A DNA stretch of 64,000 nucleotides from CAUZJO01 sp963580245 (lineage in GTDB: Bacteria; Sumerlaeota; Sumerlaeia; MVZB01): contig CAUZJO010000002.1 in the NCBI GenBank assembly GCA_963580245.1, positions 28,262 through 92,261 of the forward strand, written 5' to 3'. The notes under the pieces were generated by a model. That model searched no databases. It saw nothing but the letters and a program-made list of their open reading frames with translations, and was not told the DNA's origin. The position numbers were made by a program, and so were the translations under genes. Shown here one piece after another: positions 52,776 to 62,251 of this stretch (within the stretch, counting starts at the first letter, position 1; each line of letters opens with the position of its first letter).

Positions 52776-53837
52776 CTACTTGAGCGATTCCATGATTTCG
52801 GCAAGTTTCTCGGGCCCAGGGCGGATGACCGATTCGGGCAGTGTCGCCAGTGGCTCGTCCACCAGAGCCAGATTCTCGGCGATCGGCGGCGCCTTGTCGT
52901 TGTGATAGATGAGGCCGGTCAGGAAAGTCTGCTCCCTGGACGACTTTTCCAGCAACGCCACGGCCTGTTCCTTGTTGCTGGGATCGTAATCCCGGTTCAG
53001 CTTCTTGAGCGTGATGGTGGCCCCGTCGGGCAACTCGATTCTCCTGACTTCTCCCTCGTCGTAATCGGCCGTAATCGGTTCGAAATTCGGGACGAAACCG
53101 ATCTGGTGGAGCAATTCTTGATGGGTCTTGGCGTAGGTGAGGCTCTTGGTGGAACCTTCATGGTTATTAAACGTGATGCAAGGGGAGACGATGTCGAGCA
53201 GTGCCGTCCCATTGTGGCTCAGGGCGGCCTTGATCAGCGGCTTGAGCTGCTTGAAATCGCCCGAGAACGAGCGTGCGACGAACTGGCACCCCATCATCAA
53301 CGCCATCATGCAGCAGTCGATCGGCTCCGACTCGTTCATCACGCCGCCCTTATTCAGCGAGCCGCGGTCGGCCGTGGCCGAGAACTGGCCCTTGGTCAAG
53401 CCATACACCCCGTTGTTCTCGATGATGTAGAGGATCGGGACGTTGCGCCGGACCATCTGCAAAAAGTTGCCCAAGCCGATCGAGGCGGTATCGCCGTCGC
53501 CGCTGATGCCGATGTGAATCAACCCACGATTGGCCAGGTGCGAGCCGGTGGCGATCGGTGCCATGCGTCCGTGAACGCTGTTAAAGCCGTGGGATTCACC
53601 CAGGAAGTAATTCGTCGTCTTGCTCGAGCAGCCAATGCCACTCATCTTGGCCACCCTGTGCGGTTCGATGCCCAGCTCCCAGAAGGCGGAGATGATCTGG
53701 CTGGTGATCGAATCATGACCGCAACCCTTGCACAGGGTCGAGGGCTGGCCCTTGTATTCGAGCTGGCTCAAGCCAATGCGGTTTACTTTGGGACCTTTCA
53801 TCTTGTTGGGGACCTGTTCGGTCGTGGCGGTACTCAT
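52776..53837 (-). CDS. korB: 2-oxoacid:ferredoxin oxidoreductase, beta subunit
   Basis: The thiamine-diphosphate-binding subunit of a 2-oxoacid:ferredoxin oxidoreductase, likely 2-oxoglutarate-specific. Motifs: TLCKGCGHDSITS (Fe-S cysteines), GIGCSSKTTNYF, the TPP signature GISGDGDTASIGLGNF with IIENNGVYGLTKGQ, and SPCITFNNHEGSTKS. The 353-residue length is normal. It overlaps korA by 4 bases. It joins the TCA-type route to ferredoxin; the ferredoxin gene is not in the window. Confidence 0.93.
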   Translation of the reverse strand: MSTATTEQVPNKMKGPKVNRIGLSQLEYKGQPSTLCKGCGHDSITSQIISAFWELGIEPHRVAKMSGIGCSSKTTNYFLGESHGFNSVHGRMAPIATGSHLANRGLIHIGISGDGDTASIGLGNFLQMVRRNVPILYIIENNGVYGLTKGQFSATADRGSLNKGGVMNESEPIDCCMMALMMGCQFVARSFSGDFKQLKPLIKAALSHNGTALLDIVSPCITFNNHEGSTKSLTYAKTHQELLHQIGFVPNFEPITADYDEGEVRRIELPDGATITLKKLNRDYDPSNKEQAVALLEKSSREQTFLTGLIYHNDKAPPIAENLALVDEPLATLPESVIRPGPEKLAEIMESLK

Positions 53838-55693
53838 CTCGATGCTTCTCCCTGCGAGTCGCCTTCATGGCCGAGGATTAGTTCCACAATGCTCACTGCG
53901 TCGATGGCCATCCCGTCGTAATGGAGGGCCGATCGCAGCCGGCTCGCGACCCCCGGCCATTCGGCCCGCAAGACGCTTGCCATCTGGCTGTCACGATTCT
54001 GTTCGACCACGTAGACCGTTTCGTAGTTCTCGATGAAATCCAGCACCTGGGGGTGCGGCGGAAGGGCTCGGATGCGCAGGTAATCGGGCCGGAACCCGTG
54101 CTCCTTCTCAAACAGATGAAGCGCCTCGAGCATCGCCGGGTCCGACGAGCCGTAGGCGATCACCCCGAACCGCGACCCACGACCGGGATGGATGGCCGGC
54201 GGGGGCAGTTCCTTGCGGGCGGTCTCAAACTTCTTGGCCAGCCGGTCAATGTTTCTCACCCAATCCTCGGGCTTTTCCGAGTAGGTGGCCGTCTCGGTGT
54301 GGCCGGTCCCGCGCGTGAAGTAGGCGGCCTTGGGGTTGTCGGTTCCCGGCAGGGTGCGGTAGGCAATGCCGTCCCCGTCCACGTCTTCATACCGCTTGAA
54401 GCCCCCCAGACGTTCCACCTGCTCGGCACTCAAGACCTTGCCGCGATCGATCGGCTTGCTGGGCGGTTCGAGCGGATCGCTCATCCACAGATTCATCCCC
54501 AAATCAAGCTCGCTCATCACGAAGACCAGGGTCTGGAAGCGCTCGGCGATATTAAAGCTTTCGCAGGTGAAATCGAAACATTCCTGCATCGAGCCGGGGA
54601 TGAGTAAAAGATGTTTACAGTCGCCGTGGGAGAGGTAGTAGGCCTTTAAAATGTCGCCCTGACACGTGCGGGTGGGTAAACCGGTCGATGGTCCCATGCG
54701 TTGCACGTCGACGATGACCAGCGGGATTTCGGCGAAAAAGGACAACCCTGCCTGCTCAGCCATCAGCGAGATGCCCGGCCCCGAGGTGGAGGTCATCGAC
54801 CGCGCGCCGGCCCAACCGGCCCCGACGGCCATGCTGATGGCCGCCAACTCATCCTCGGCCTGGATGATGGCAAAGGTCGCCTTGCCGCTCCGGGGGTCGC
54901 GGCGCAGCTTGGTCATGTGTTCGGTCAGTGCCTCGGCCACCGAACTGCTGGGCGTGATGGGATACCAGGAGACGACCGTAACCCCACCCCAGATCGCGCC
55001 CAGGGCAACGGCCCGGTTGCCCTCGATCAGGACCTTGCCCTCGGTGGCTTCCATCCGCTCGATGCGAAGGGAGGAGAACGGATCGAGTCTTTCCTTGGCC
55101 CAACGCCACGCATGGTCCACCGCGCCGCGATTGATTTCCAGCGCCTTGGGCTTGCGGCCGAACTGCTTTTCGAGTGCCGCGTAAACCTCCTCGATCTCGA
55201 TCTGGAGCAGGTGGGTCAAAACGCCGACATACATCATGTTGACAACCAGCCGGCGCAGGCGGGCGATCTCGCACGCCTCCTTAACCAGCTGGGCGAAGGG
55301 GGCGGTGATGACATTCAAATCGGTGCGGGTGACATGGGCCTCCAGATCATCGCGAATGATGACGTTGGCGCCCGGTCGGAGCCCCGCCAGGTCGTCGTCG
55401 ACCGAATCGGGGTTCATCGCGACCAAGACGTCTATGTGGCGTCCTCGGGCCACCCAGCCTTCTTTGTTTGCGCGAATCGTGAACCAGGTCGGGAGGCCTT
55501 GAATATTTGACGGGAACGTATTTTTGGCCCCGACCGGCACGCCCATTTGGAAGATCGCGCGCGCGAGGACTAGGTTGGCCGACTGGCTTCCCGAGCCGTT
55601 CATCGTGGCGACTTCGATGATGACGTCGTTGATCTTCACGATCTGCTGTCGGGCCAGCTGCCCGAGGAGCGCCGTGGCGGTGTCCGATACCAT
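53834..55693 (-). CDS. korA: 2-oxoacid:ferredoxin oxidoreductase, alpha subunit with fused gamma domain
   Basis: A 619-residue protein whose N-terminal ~200 residues are the gamma domain (ATMNGSGSQSANLVLARAIF) and the rest the alpha domain, with VVSWYPITPSSSVAEALTEH, TSTSGPGISLMAEQ and the C-terminal FGVIAYGSSDPAMLEAL. Such gamma-alpha fusions are typical of KorA in many bacteria and archaea. It is the first gene of a two-gene operon. The family call is firm; 2-oxoglutarate as the substrate is inferred from overall likeness to KorA rather than PorA. Confidence 0.92.
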   Translation of the reverse strand: MVSDTATALLGQLARQQIVKINDVIIEVATMNGSGSQSANLVLARAIFQMGVPVGAKNTFPSNIQGLPTWFTIRANKEGWVARGRHIDVLVAMNPDSVDDDLAGLRPGANVIIRDDLEAHVTRTDLNVITAPFAQLVKEACEIARLRRLVVNMMYVGVLTHLLQIEIEEVYAALEKQFGRKPKALEINRGAVDHAWRWAKERLDPFSSLRIERMEATEGKVLIEGNRAVALGAIWGGVTVVSWYPITPSSSVAEALTEHMTKLRRDPRSGKATFAIIQAEDELAAISMAVGAGWAGARSMTSTSGPGISLMAEQAGLSFFAEIPLVIVDVQRMGPSTGLPTRTCQGDILKAYYLSHGDCKHLLLIPGSMQECFDFTCESFNIAERFQTLVFVMSELDLGMNLWMSDPLEPPSKPIDRGKVLSAEQVERLGGFKRYEDVDGDGIAYRTLPGTDNPKAAYFTRGTGHTETATYSEKPEDWVRNIDRLAKKFETARKELPPPAIHPGRGSRFGVIAYGSSDPAMLEALHLFEKEHGFRPDYLRIRALPPHPQVLDFIENYETVYVVEQNRDSQMASVLRAEWPGVASRLRSALHYDGMAIDAVSIVELILGHEGDSQGEASR

Positions 55694-56337
55694 TTCTAGT
55701 TCTCCATGCCGTCCTTGGGCCGATTCGCCCTCTTCATAATATAAAACGCCTCCCAGCCGCCTAAATCACGGGTTCGCTCGCAACTTAACCGCGGGAGATA
55801 GGGGTCCTGGAAGCAAAGAGGTCTGACCTGCGGGAATCGAGAATCCAAGTTGTTGGCCTTAAGACCTATCGACAAATTGGCCGGCATTCGTTACGTAATG
55901 GTCTCTTTTTTCGATCACCAACCGACAGCCGATCTCCCCGCTCTCGTCCATGCCATGCCCCGTTGAGCAACCTGGTCGATTTTTATAAAAACCCGATGGG
56001 CGAAGCTGAAGGGTCTTGGGGTTGAGCCCGATGGGCTCGGACAAGCGGTTCATGGGCGGTGAGGCAAGGTGCTGCCGAAACAGTCCTGGTAGACACGTAT
56101 GTGAGAGATTTCCCACCGAATCATCATCTTCGGCTTCGATCCCCAGAAGCACTTTCCGAACCATCGTACAGTAGGGAAACGAGGATTTCAAGTCACGAAT
56201 TTCGACTGTTTTTTCTCATCTACCTGGGGGCGAGACCGATGACTTGGATGTCCTCAGGAGCCCCATGCGTGTAGCGGAACATGCGTCCAGCTGATTGACA
56301 GAGGAAACCGAAATGGGATAGAAGTGGAGATGGATGC
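55694..56337. promoter_or_regulatory. Intergenic region between korA and tRNA-Gln
   Basis: About 640 bp, less GC-rich than the flanking genes, holding the leftward promoter of korAB and the rightward promoter of tRNA-Gln. A TTGACA at 56295-56300 and ATGGGATAG-like words near 56313-56321 precede the tRNA, which could be its promoter. Short open frames are present but none is supported. Confidence 0.35.
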
Positions 56338-56413
56338 TGGGGGTTAGCCAAGTTGGTAAGGCACCGGATTTTGGTTCCGGCATGCGCAGGTTCGAATCCT
56401 GCACCCCCAGCCA
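56338..56413 (+). tRNA. tRNA-Gln (anticodon TTG), CCA encoded
   Basis: A full 76-base cloverleaf: acceptor TGGGGGT/ACCCCCA, D arm GCC-AAGTTGGTAA-GGC, anticodon arm CCGGA-TTTTGGT-TCCGG giving anticodon TTG, and T arm GCAGG-TTCGAAT-CCTGC. The discriminator base is G and the 3' CCA (56411-56413) is encoded in the DNA. Confidence 0.97.
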
Positions 56414-56521
56414 AAGACCTTTCGGCCGCGTGCCATGGCCCCTCCGCGCGCGGCGTCTTTTTGCCGGGCCGGCGCCGGACCCGGTTCGAATCTGGACCAC
56501 CCGAAGGAAGGGACTCGTCAG

Positions 56522-57562
56522 ATGACCAGACGTCCGCTCGCGGCCGTCATCTTGGCCGCCGGCGTGGGCAAACGCATGTGCGCGGACCTGCCCAAGGTGC
56601 TGCACGAAATCGCCGGCCGGCCGATGCTCGATTTCGTGCTCGGTGCCGTCGAGGCCGTGGGGGTGGGGGTGGAACGGATCTATGTGATCGTCGGCCATGA
56701 GGGCGACAGGGTCCAACACCACGTCGGCTCGCGGGCGCGATGTATTGAACAAGCCCAGCGCCTGGGAACGGCCCACGCCGTGCTCCAGGCCAAGCCTCAA
56801 CTGGATGGCTTTGATGGGGACGTGCTGATTACGTGCGGCGACACCCCGCTGATCACGGCCCAGACGATGCAGCGCTTGATAGACGCAGGCAAGGAGCGGG
56901 GGGGCACCGGCGCGGTGCTGGCCGCGCGCTTGACCGACCCCACCGGCTACGGACGCGTCATTTGCGACGCGGGGGGCGCGGTCGAGCGGATCATCGAACA
57001 GAAGGATTGCACCGAGGAGCAACGGGCCATCGACCAGATCAACGTCGGGACCTACTGTCTGGATTGCTCGCTGCTTTTTGAGGCCCTTGCCGAGGTCGCC
57101 AACGAGAACGCCCAAGGGGAGTATTACCTGACCGACGTGCCGCGAATCTTGCATGAGCGGGGCAAGCCGGTCCGGGCGGTCCTGGCATCCGATGAGTCCG
57201 AGTCGCTGGGGGTCAACGACCGCGAGCAACTGGCGACGGCGGCCGGTCATCTGCGCCGGCGCGCGCTCAGCCGCCTGATGGAGCGGGGGGTGACCATCAT
57301 TGATCCGGCGACAACTTACGTGGAGGACCCCGTGGACGTCGGGCGCGACACGGTCGTGGAGCCGTTCACACTCCTGCGCGGGCTGACGGTTATCGGTGAA
57401 CGCTGCCGGATCGGGCCCCATTGCGAGTTGATCGATGCGAGGGTTGGGGACGGCGCCGTGATCCGGCATTCGCTCCTGGAGGGAGTCGAAGTCCCCGCGG
57501 GCGGTCAGGTGGGCCCATTTGAGCATCAAAAAGCTCCATCCCGGTCAACTTCCTGGGCATGA
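56522..57562 (+). CDS. glmU: N-acetylglucosamine-1-phosphate uridylyltransferase, lacking the acetyltransferase tail
   Basis: GlmU makes UDP-GlcNAc, a precursor of peptidoglycan and lipid A. The N-terminal domain is intact: VILAAGVGKRMCADLPKVL, RLGTAHAVLQA, ITCGDTPLI and INVGTYCLDCSLLFEALAEV. A left-handed beta-helix starts (DPATTYVEDPVDVGRDTVVE, VIGERCRIGPHCELIDARVG) but ends at VPAGGQVGPFEHQ, then a short unrelated tail and a stop at 57562. Full-length GlmU is ~450 residues; here 346, so the acetyltransferase active site is missing. This could be a lineage-specific short form or a truncation. It starts 109 bp after tRNA-Gln. Confidence 0.85.
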   Translation: MTRRPLAAVILAAGVGKRMCADLPKVLHEIAGRPMLDFVLGAVEAVGVGVERIYVIVGHEGDRVQHHVGSRARCIEQAQRLGTAHAVLQAKPQLDGFDGDVLITCGDTPLITAQTMQRLIDAGKERGGTGAVLAARLTDPTGYGRVICDAGGAVERIIEQKDCTEEQRAIDQINVGTYCLDCSLLFEALAEVANENAQGEYYLTDVPRILHERGKPVRAVLASDESESLGVNDREQLATAAGHLRRRALSRLMERGVTIIDPATTYVEDPVDVGRDTVVEPFTLLRGLTVIGERCRIGPHCELIDARVGDGAVIRHSLLEGVEVPAGGQVGPFEHQKAPSRSTSWA

Positions 57563-57878
57563 GGCGCGCAACCCCATGGTGGGGCACGCCGGAAGCGCGC
57601 TCAGCCCGCCCCTGGCCCAAGCCGCCGCCTCTAAAAAAGTCATTGATGGGTCTATCCCTGTCGTTGATAAAGGCTTGACGCAAGCCGATTTATCCATGAG
57701 GATGGTGAATAGTCGGTTGTGCTGGCTGAGGTGATTTGGGAGAAAACGCGAATACGCAATGCGGATGCTTTTGAGTGTTCCGGATGCGTGTTGATGTTGA
57801 CTGGGGCGCGGGGCTATCCCTCCATGATGGAGAAAAGTCCAAAAACCCGGTCAATCAATCCACGATAGAGAGAGGCTA
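57563..57878. other. Gap between glmU and the SPOR-like protein gene
   Basis: About 315 bp. A frame from 57519 to 57734 has no homology I recognise. AGAGAGG just before the ATG at 57879 is the next gene's ribosome-binding site. Nothing else is visible. Confidence 0.4.
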
Positions 57879-60530
57879 ATGGGCATGAAAATTCGTGGGG
57901 TGACACCCCATTCGATCGCGATGGCTTGCGTGGTGTGCCTAATGACCGCCTGGGGGGCGGAGAGGGGTGCCGCGCAAGGTGGCCGGGAGACGGCCTATCG
58001 CATCGTGATCATCGAAAATCAGGACCTCAATGACGCCACGGAAGTCAAGAGAATGCTCGATGGACTCGGCGTCCGCCCCGTCTATCTGGATGACGAAGGC
58101 AACACCTATCGGGTGTTGTACGGGCACTTCCTGACCCAGGACATGGCCATTGAGGCGAGGCGGCGTCTTGATGACGATGGGGTCAACAGCGTCGGCCTGA
58201 CACGGGCCGGGACCGCCGCCCCGCTCAGGGAGATCGCCGCGCCCAGGTCGTTTACGATTGTAATTAAGTTTCCTGGCCCGGCGGAGGCCGAAGAGGCCAA
58301 ACGCCGACTGACCGACGCCGGTTTCAGCAACGTCGAGGCGTATCGCTTTGGCATCTTCCACAATTTGCGGGTCGGCGTTTTCACCCAACGCGACTCGTTC
58401 GTTGCCCTCGGACGGATTCTCAATATGGACTACCGCACGGCCCAAAAGCTGCGCATCAAGGACCTTGAGGCCCGTCTGGCGTTGCCGCCGCCGGGCGAAG
58501 TCCAGCCCCCGACGGTCGATCCGGAGACCCTGGTGACCCACTCGATCATGCAGCAGGACGTGTTCAAAAATCTCTCCGAGGAACGGCAGAAGGAGGTTAT
58601 CGAATATATTTTGATTGAACGGGAGCAGCGCAAAGGCAATCCCTTGGCTAATCAGGTGCTCGACCTCAATAAGCGCCTGGCGCGACTGGACGACCAGGTC
58701 AGCTCGATCATCGGCCGCTTCGAACAGGAACGGTCCGAGGTCAGCCAGCTCCAGAAGGACACCGATGAATTGAAGAAGCAGGCCGAGAATCTGATCTTGG
58801 CCGGCGAGTTCAACAGGGCGATGCAGAGCCTGCAGGGGATTCTGGAGCGGGATCGGGACAATAAGCTGGGGCTGCGCTACTTCGTCGAGAGTCGGATCCG
58901 ATACTGTCAGACTCGGCTCCAGGGCTACATCGACCCCGGCATGGCCGAGCAAACCGCCGCCCGGATCAAGACGCTCGAAGACAGGGCTAAGCAACTGGCC
59001 TCCGGTTCGATCGGAGACAGGAAGCGGGCCATCGGTTTATATGATCAGATCTCTTCCTTTGATCCAAACTACCCGGTCGAGGATCAGGTCCGTGCGCTCA
59101 GCGCCGGCATTAGCACCCAAGAGCAAAACCGAGCGACCGCAAGCCCAGCCAGCGATGACCAGCTCAAGAAGCTCCAAACCCTCGGCGGCGGCGTTGGGGG
59201 AGGCCTCCTGCTTCTGCTCATCATCCTCTGGTTCCGCGGTCTGCAGCGGCACAAGGCATTGATCAAGAAGGTCCATGAAATCACATCGATTCGTCCCATG
59301 CGCGAGATGGAGGGGGGCGGCGCCCCACTGATCGATACGGCCGGGGGCGGAACCGAATCCGAGATATTCTCCCCGCGCCAACCGTCGGCCGCGTCCAAGA
59401 GCATTGACCCACTGGGTGGAGTGGCCCCCTCGCCCGTCGCCCCGCCGCAACCGGCCGCCCCCGAGGAACCGGCCGATGATCTTTTTGCCGATATCAGTGA
59501 ATCGGGGCCGACCTCGCCCGCCGCCGAGGCATCGGCGACCGACGATCTGGGGCTCGATGAACTCTTCGGCGGCGAGGACACCAGCACCTCGCAAACGGGG
59601 TCGCCTCCAGAGACAACCGAGATGGTCGAAGTGCCGGAGACCGAACAGAGCACCACCGACGCGGACGAACTGTTCGCCGATCTGTTTTCTGACGAAGACA
59701 CCCAGGGCAACCTGGGCGAGGTCGAGGAGACGGCCCCCCCGCCGGCCCCCGAGCCCGCCTCGATCGACACCGGTCCGATCTCCTTCGACGAGATGATGGG
59801 CGAAGGGTCCGATCAGACGGCGGGGCTGGGGTCGGAGGAGGATTCCCAAGGCGGCGCGGGAGCCGAAGATGATGACCTGTTGTCCGTCTTCGATGAGCCG
59901 GCCGGGCAAGGAGGCGAAGAACCACCCGGCGGTCGAAGCGGCCCCTCGGGCACCGCGCAAAAGCCGGGCGTGAAACTCGATTTTGAATCCGAACCGGCCG
60001 GCCAGACCGCCCCCGGATGGCAAATGGTCGGGAACGCCGCCACCCTCCAAGTCCATACCGAGTCCCCTCCCCGGGGCTCTCACCAGTATATTTGCTACGA
60101 GAAACACGAGGGCAACGGCCAAGGCCTGTTCAGCTACTCGTTCAACCCGGTGCACGGCAAGCTGAGCATCGAGTTCGATATCTGTTGCCACGACAAGAAC
60201 AAATACCTGCTGGGGTTCTTCATCGAGAAAGACGGCCAGAGCGAGGGGTCGATCCACACCAAGATTCTGCGCAGCGAGGCCCAGACCACGCCCACGATCC
60301 ACATGCAGGGGGAGTCGGCCCCTTACTTTCTGGCCTCATGGGCGCATATCCGATATACAGTCGATCTGATCCAGGGCACGGTTGACGGCTACATCGACGG
60401 GACGCACGTGGCGCGTGGAGTCCAGCTCGAACAACCTCCCGCATACCTCAACACCTTGTCGATCCGCGACAATACCAGCACCACCGGCGTGTTATTGCTT
60501 GATAACATCAAGGTATCTCAACTCGGGTGA
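57879..60530 (+). CDS. Large membrane protein: SPOR-like repeats, coiled coil, acidic linker, C-terminal jelly-roll-like domain
   Basis: An 883-residue protein of unusual build. A signal segment (residues ~12-33) is followed by two SPOR-like units (~40-105 and ~125-190; ETAYRIVIIENQDLNDATEV and RSFTIVIKFPGPAEAEEAKR), which in other proteins bind denuded peptidoglycan. A coiled coil (~255-330) comes next, then a TPR-like stretch, one membrane span (~428-447, GGGLLLLLIILWF), a ~230-residue acidic, proline-rich linker with repeated DELF motifs, and a C-terminal beta-rich domain (~705-883) with KLSIEFDICCHDKNKYLLGF and RYTVDLIQGTVDGYIDG that resembles a LamG or jelly-roll fold. I do not recognise the whole. 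Topology suggests envelope scaffolding. The ATG has AGAGAGG upstream. Confidence 0.75.
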   Translation: MGMKIRGVTPHSIAMACVVCLMTAWGAERGAAQGGRETAYRIVIIENQDLNDATEVKRMLDGLGVRPVYLDDEGNTYRVLYGHFLTQDMAIEARRRLDDDGVNSVGLTRAGTAAPLREIAAPRSFTIVIKFPGPAEAEEAKRRLTDAGFSNVEAYRFGIFHNLRVGVFTQRDSFVALGRILNMDYRTAQKLRIKDLEARLALPPPGEVQPPTVDPETLVTHSIMQQDVFKNLSEERQKEVIEYILIEREQRKGNPLANQVLDLNKRLARLDDQVSSIIGRFEQERSEVSQLQKDTDELKKQAENLILAGEFNRAMQSLQGILERDRDNKLGLRYFVESRIRYCQTRLQGYIDPGMAEQTAARIKTLEDRAKQLASGSIGDRKRAIGLYDQISSFDPNYPVEDQVRALSAGISTQEQNRATASPASDDQLKKLQTLGGGVGGGLLLLLIILWFRGLQRHKALIKKVHEITSIRPMREMEGGGAPLIDTAGGGTESEIFSPRQPSAASKSIDPLGGVAPSPVAPPQPAAPEEPADDLFADISESGPTSPAAEASATDDLGLDELFGGEDTSTSQTGSPPETTEMVEVPETEQSTTDADELFADLFSDEDTQGNLGEVEETAPPPAPEPASIDTGPISFDEMMGEGSDQTAGLGSEEDSQGGAGAEDDDLLSVFDEPAGQGGEEPPGGRSGPSGTAQKPGVKLDFESEPAGQTAPGWQMVGNAATLQVHTESPPRGSHQYICYEKHEGNGQGLFSYSFNPVHGKLSIEFDICCHDKNKYLLGFFIEKDGQSEGSIHTKILRSEAQTTPTIHMQGESAPYFLASWAHIRYTVDLIQGTVDGYIDGTHVARGVQLEQPPAYLNTLSIRDNTSTTGVLLLDNIKVSQLG

Positions 60531-60532
60531 GG

Positions 60533-61215
60533 ATGGTCTGGTGCCATCGCTGGGACCTGACCCCGGCCCAGGCCCGTCAGCTCCAGGAGGAGGCCCGCCG
60601 CCGCGTGGTCTTGCGAGATCAACCGGCGGCGTTTTTGTTGCCTCGCCTCGCCGCGTCGTGGTGTTGGACGTCGGCTACGACCGGGCCACTAATCGTTGCG
60701 CCGTCTCGCTGGTCGTCTGGGACACCGCGCGCCAGTCGGCCATCGAACAATGGACTCACGTTCAGCAATCGACGTTCCCGTACGTGCCCGGATTGCTCTC
60801 CTTCCGCGAAGTTCCCCCGCTCATCCCACTCTTGCGCCGGCTGAAAACACGGCCCGAACTGCTAGTCTGTGACGGACAGGGGATCGCCCACCCCTGCCGG
60901 ATGGGTCTGGCGTGTCACTTGGGGCTGATTCTGGACTGCCCCTCGCTCGGGTGGGCCAAGTCGTGACTGATTGGGAGCTTCGGGCGACTGCCAAAGGGTC
61001 GGGGCAAGGCGACCGCGTTGATGGATGAAAATGAGCAGATCGGCTGGGTGTTGCGCTCGCGCGAGGCTTGCCGCCCGACCTTCGTTTCACCGGGTCACCG
61101 CGTTTCGCTGGCGCGCGGCCTTGAATACGCGCGCGCCTTGATGGGGCGTTATCGCCTGTGCGAGCCGGTCCGCGCGGCGCACCGCCTGACGTGCGAGGCG
61201 ATGGTCGCGCGGTAG
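60533..61215 (+). pseudogene. nfi: Endonuclease V, broken
   Basis: Endonuclease V nicks DNA or RNA next to deaminated adenine (inosine). The N-terminal WDLTPAQARQLQEEARRRVV matches, then a 5-bp duplication (CCTCG twice, 60641-60650) shifts the frame; removing one unit yields LLPRRVVVLDVGYDRATNRC. The body is well preserved (PYVPGLLSFREVPPLIPLLR, CDGQGIAHPCRMGLA), but AKS is followed by a TGA at 60964 where the family has arginine (CGA to TGA). The same frame then gives LIGSFGRLPKGRGKATALMD and FVSPGHRVSLARGLEYARAL to 61215. Two lesions make it a pseudogene. Confidence 0.85.
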
Positions 61216-61234
61216 AGCCGGGTACGGCCGCGGC

Positions 61235-62251
61235 TCAGCCCACGTCCTGGGCGCTCTCGATATCCTCGTTGAGGAACTTGGCCGCGTCCTCGGGCGAGGT
61301 CGGGTTGATGTAGAACCCGGTCCCCCACTCGAATCCCGCCGGGCGCGTCAGTTTGGGGATGATCTCCATGTGCCAATGATAATACGCATTGTCCCCATCG
61401 CGTAGCGGCGTGGTGTGGAGCATCCAGTTGAACGGCGGGTCGCGCAGCACGACCTTGAGCCGGTGCATTGTCTCACGCAACGCCTTGGCGAACTCCGTCA
61501 CCTCGTTCTTCTGTAGGTCATGGAAGTTCGAGGTATGGTGGCGCGGCAGGACCCAGCATTCATACGGAAACCGCGAGGCGTAGGGAAAAAAGACGATAAA
61601 CTGCTCGTTGGCGGTAACGATGCGCAACCCGTCCTTGAGTTCCTGATCGATCATGTCGCAGAAGACGCAGCGTTCCTTGTATTCGAAGTAGCGCAACGCC
61701 CCATCCAGCTCCTCCTGGACGCGCTTGGGCACGATCGGCATCGCGATGATCTGTGAGTGGGGATGGTCGAGCGTGGCCCCGGCGTCTTGCAGGTGGTTCT
61801 TGAAAATCATCACGTACTCGAGCCGGCGGTCCTTGCGCATCTCGATCGACCGGTCGCGATATGCCCACAGGATCTCCTCGACCTGCTTGACCTCCATGTC
61901 GCCGACGTGCAGATCGTGCTCGGGGGACTCGATGACGACCTCGTGCATGCCCACCCCATTGATCAGGTCATACATCCCCTCGCCCGAGCGCTTGACCGAA
62001 TCCTGGACGCCTAGGGCGGGGAATTTGTTGGTCACGACCCGCAGCCACCAGCCGGGCTTGTTGTGCCCGGTGCCCGGATGGCGATAGGCAAGCACCTCGG
62101 GCGGCGTCTCGCTCTCGTTGTTGACGCAAAACGGGCAGGGCCCCTCGCTCGGCGCATGCTTCTCGATGGCGAATGCGGAAGGCCGCTTCGCGCGCTCGGT
62201 CGCGATAATTACCCAGCGGCCGGTGACGGGATCTTTTCTAAACTCGGGCAT
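61235..62251 (-). CDS. galT: Galactose-1-phosphate uridylyltransferase
   Basis: GalT swaps UMP between UDP-glucose and galactose-1-phosphate in the Leloir pathway. The nucleophile motif is LDHPHSQIIAMPI (H-x-H-x-Q), a zinc site lies in PCPFCVNNES with a second pair CVFCD, and the C-terminal AYYHWHMEIIPKL is diagnostic. The 338-residue length is standard. No other gal gene is adjacent. It is convergent with the broken nfi gene. Confidence 0.93.
   Translation of the reverse strand: MPEFRKDPVTGRWVIIATERAKRPSAFAIEKHAPSEGPCPFCVNNESETPPEVLAYRHPGTGHNKPGWWLRVVTNKFPALGVQDSVKRSGEGMYDLINGVGMHEVVIESPEHDLHVGDMEVKQVEEILWAYRDRSIEMRKDRRLEYVMIFKNHLQDAGATLDHPHSQIIAMPIVPKRVQEELDGALRYFEYKERCVFCDMIDQELKDGLRIVTANEQFIVFFPYASRFPYECWVLPRHHTSNFHDLQKNEVTEFAKALRETMHRLKVVLRDPPFNWMLHTTPLRDGDNAYYHWHMEIIPKLTRPAGFEWGTGFYINPTSPEDAAKFLNEDIESAQDVG

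Noticed and set aside
52529..52804. A 91-codon minus-strand frame downstream of korB
   Set aside because: Its first codons overlap korB in another frame, and the better-looking second half has no standard start codon.
56216..57529. Minus-strand frame of about 437 codons over tRNA-Gln and glmU
   Set aside because: It runs antisense through a tRNA gene and the conserved GlmU domain, and its product is low-complexity.
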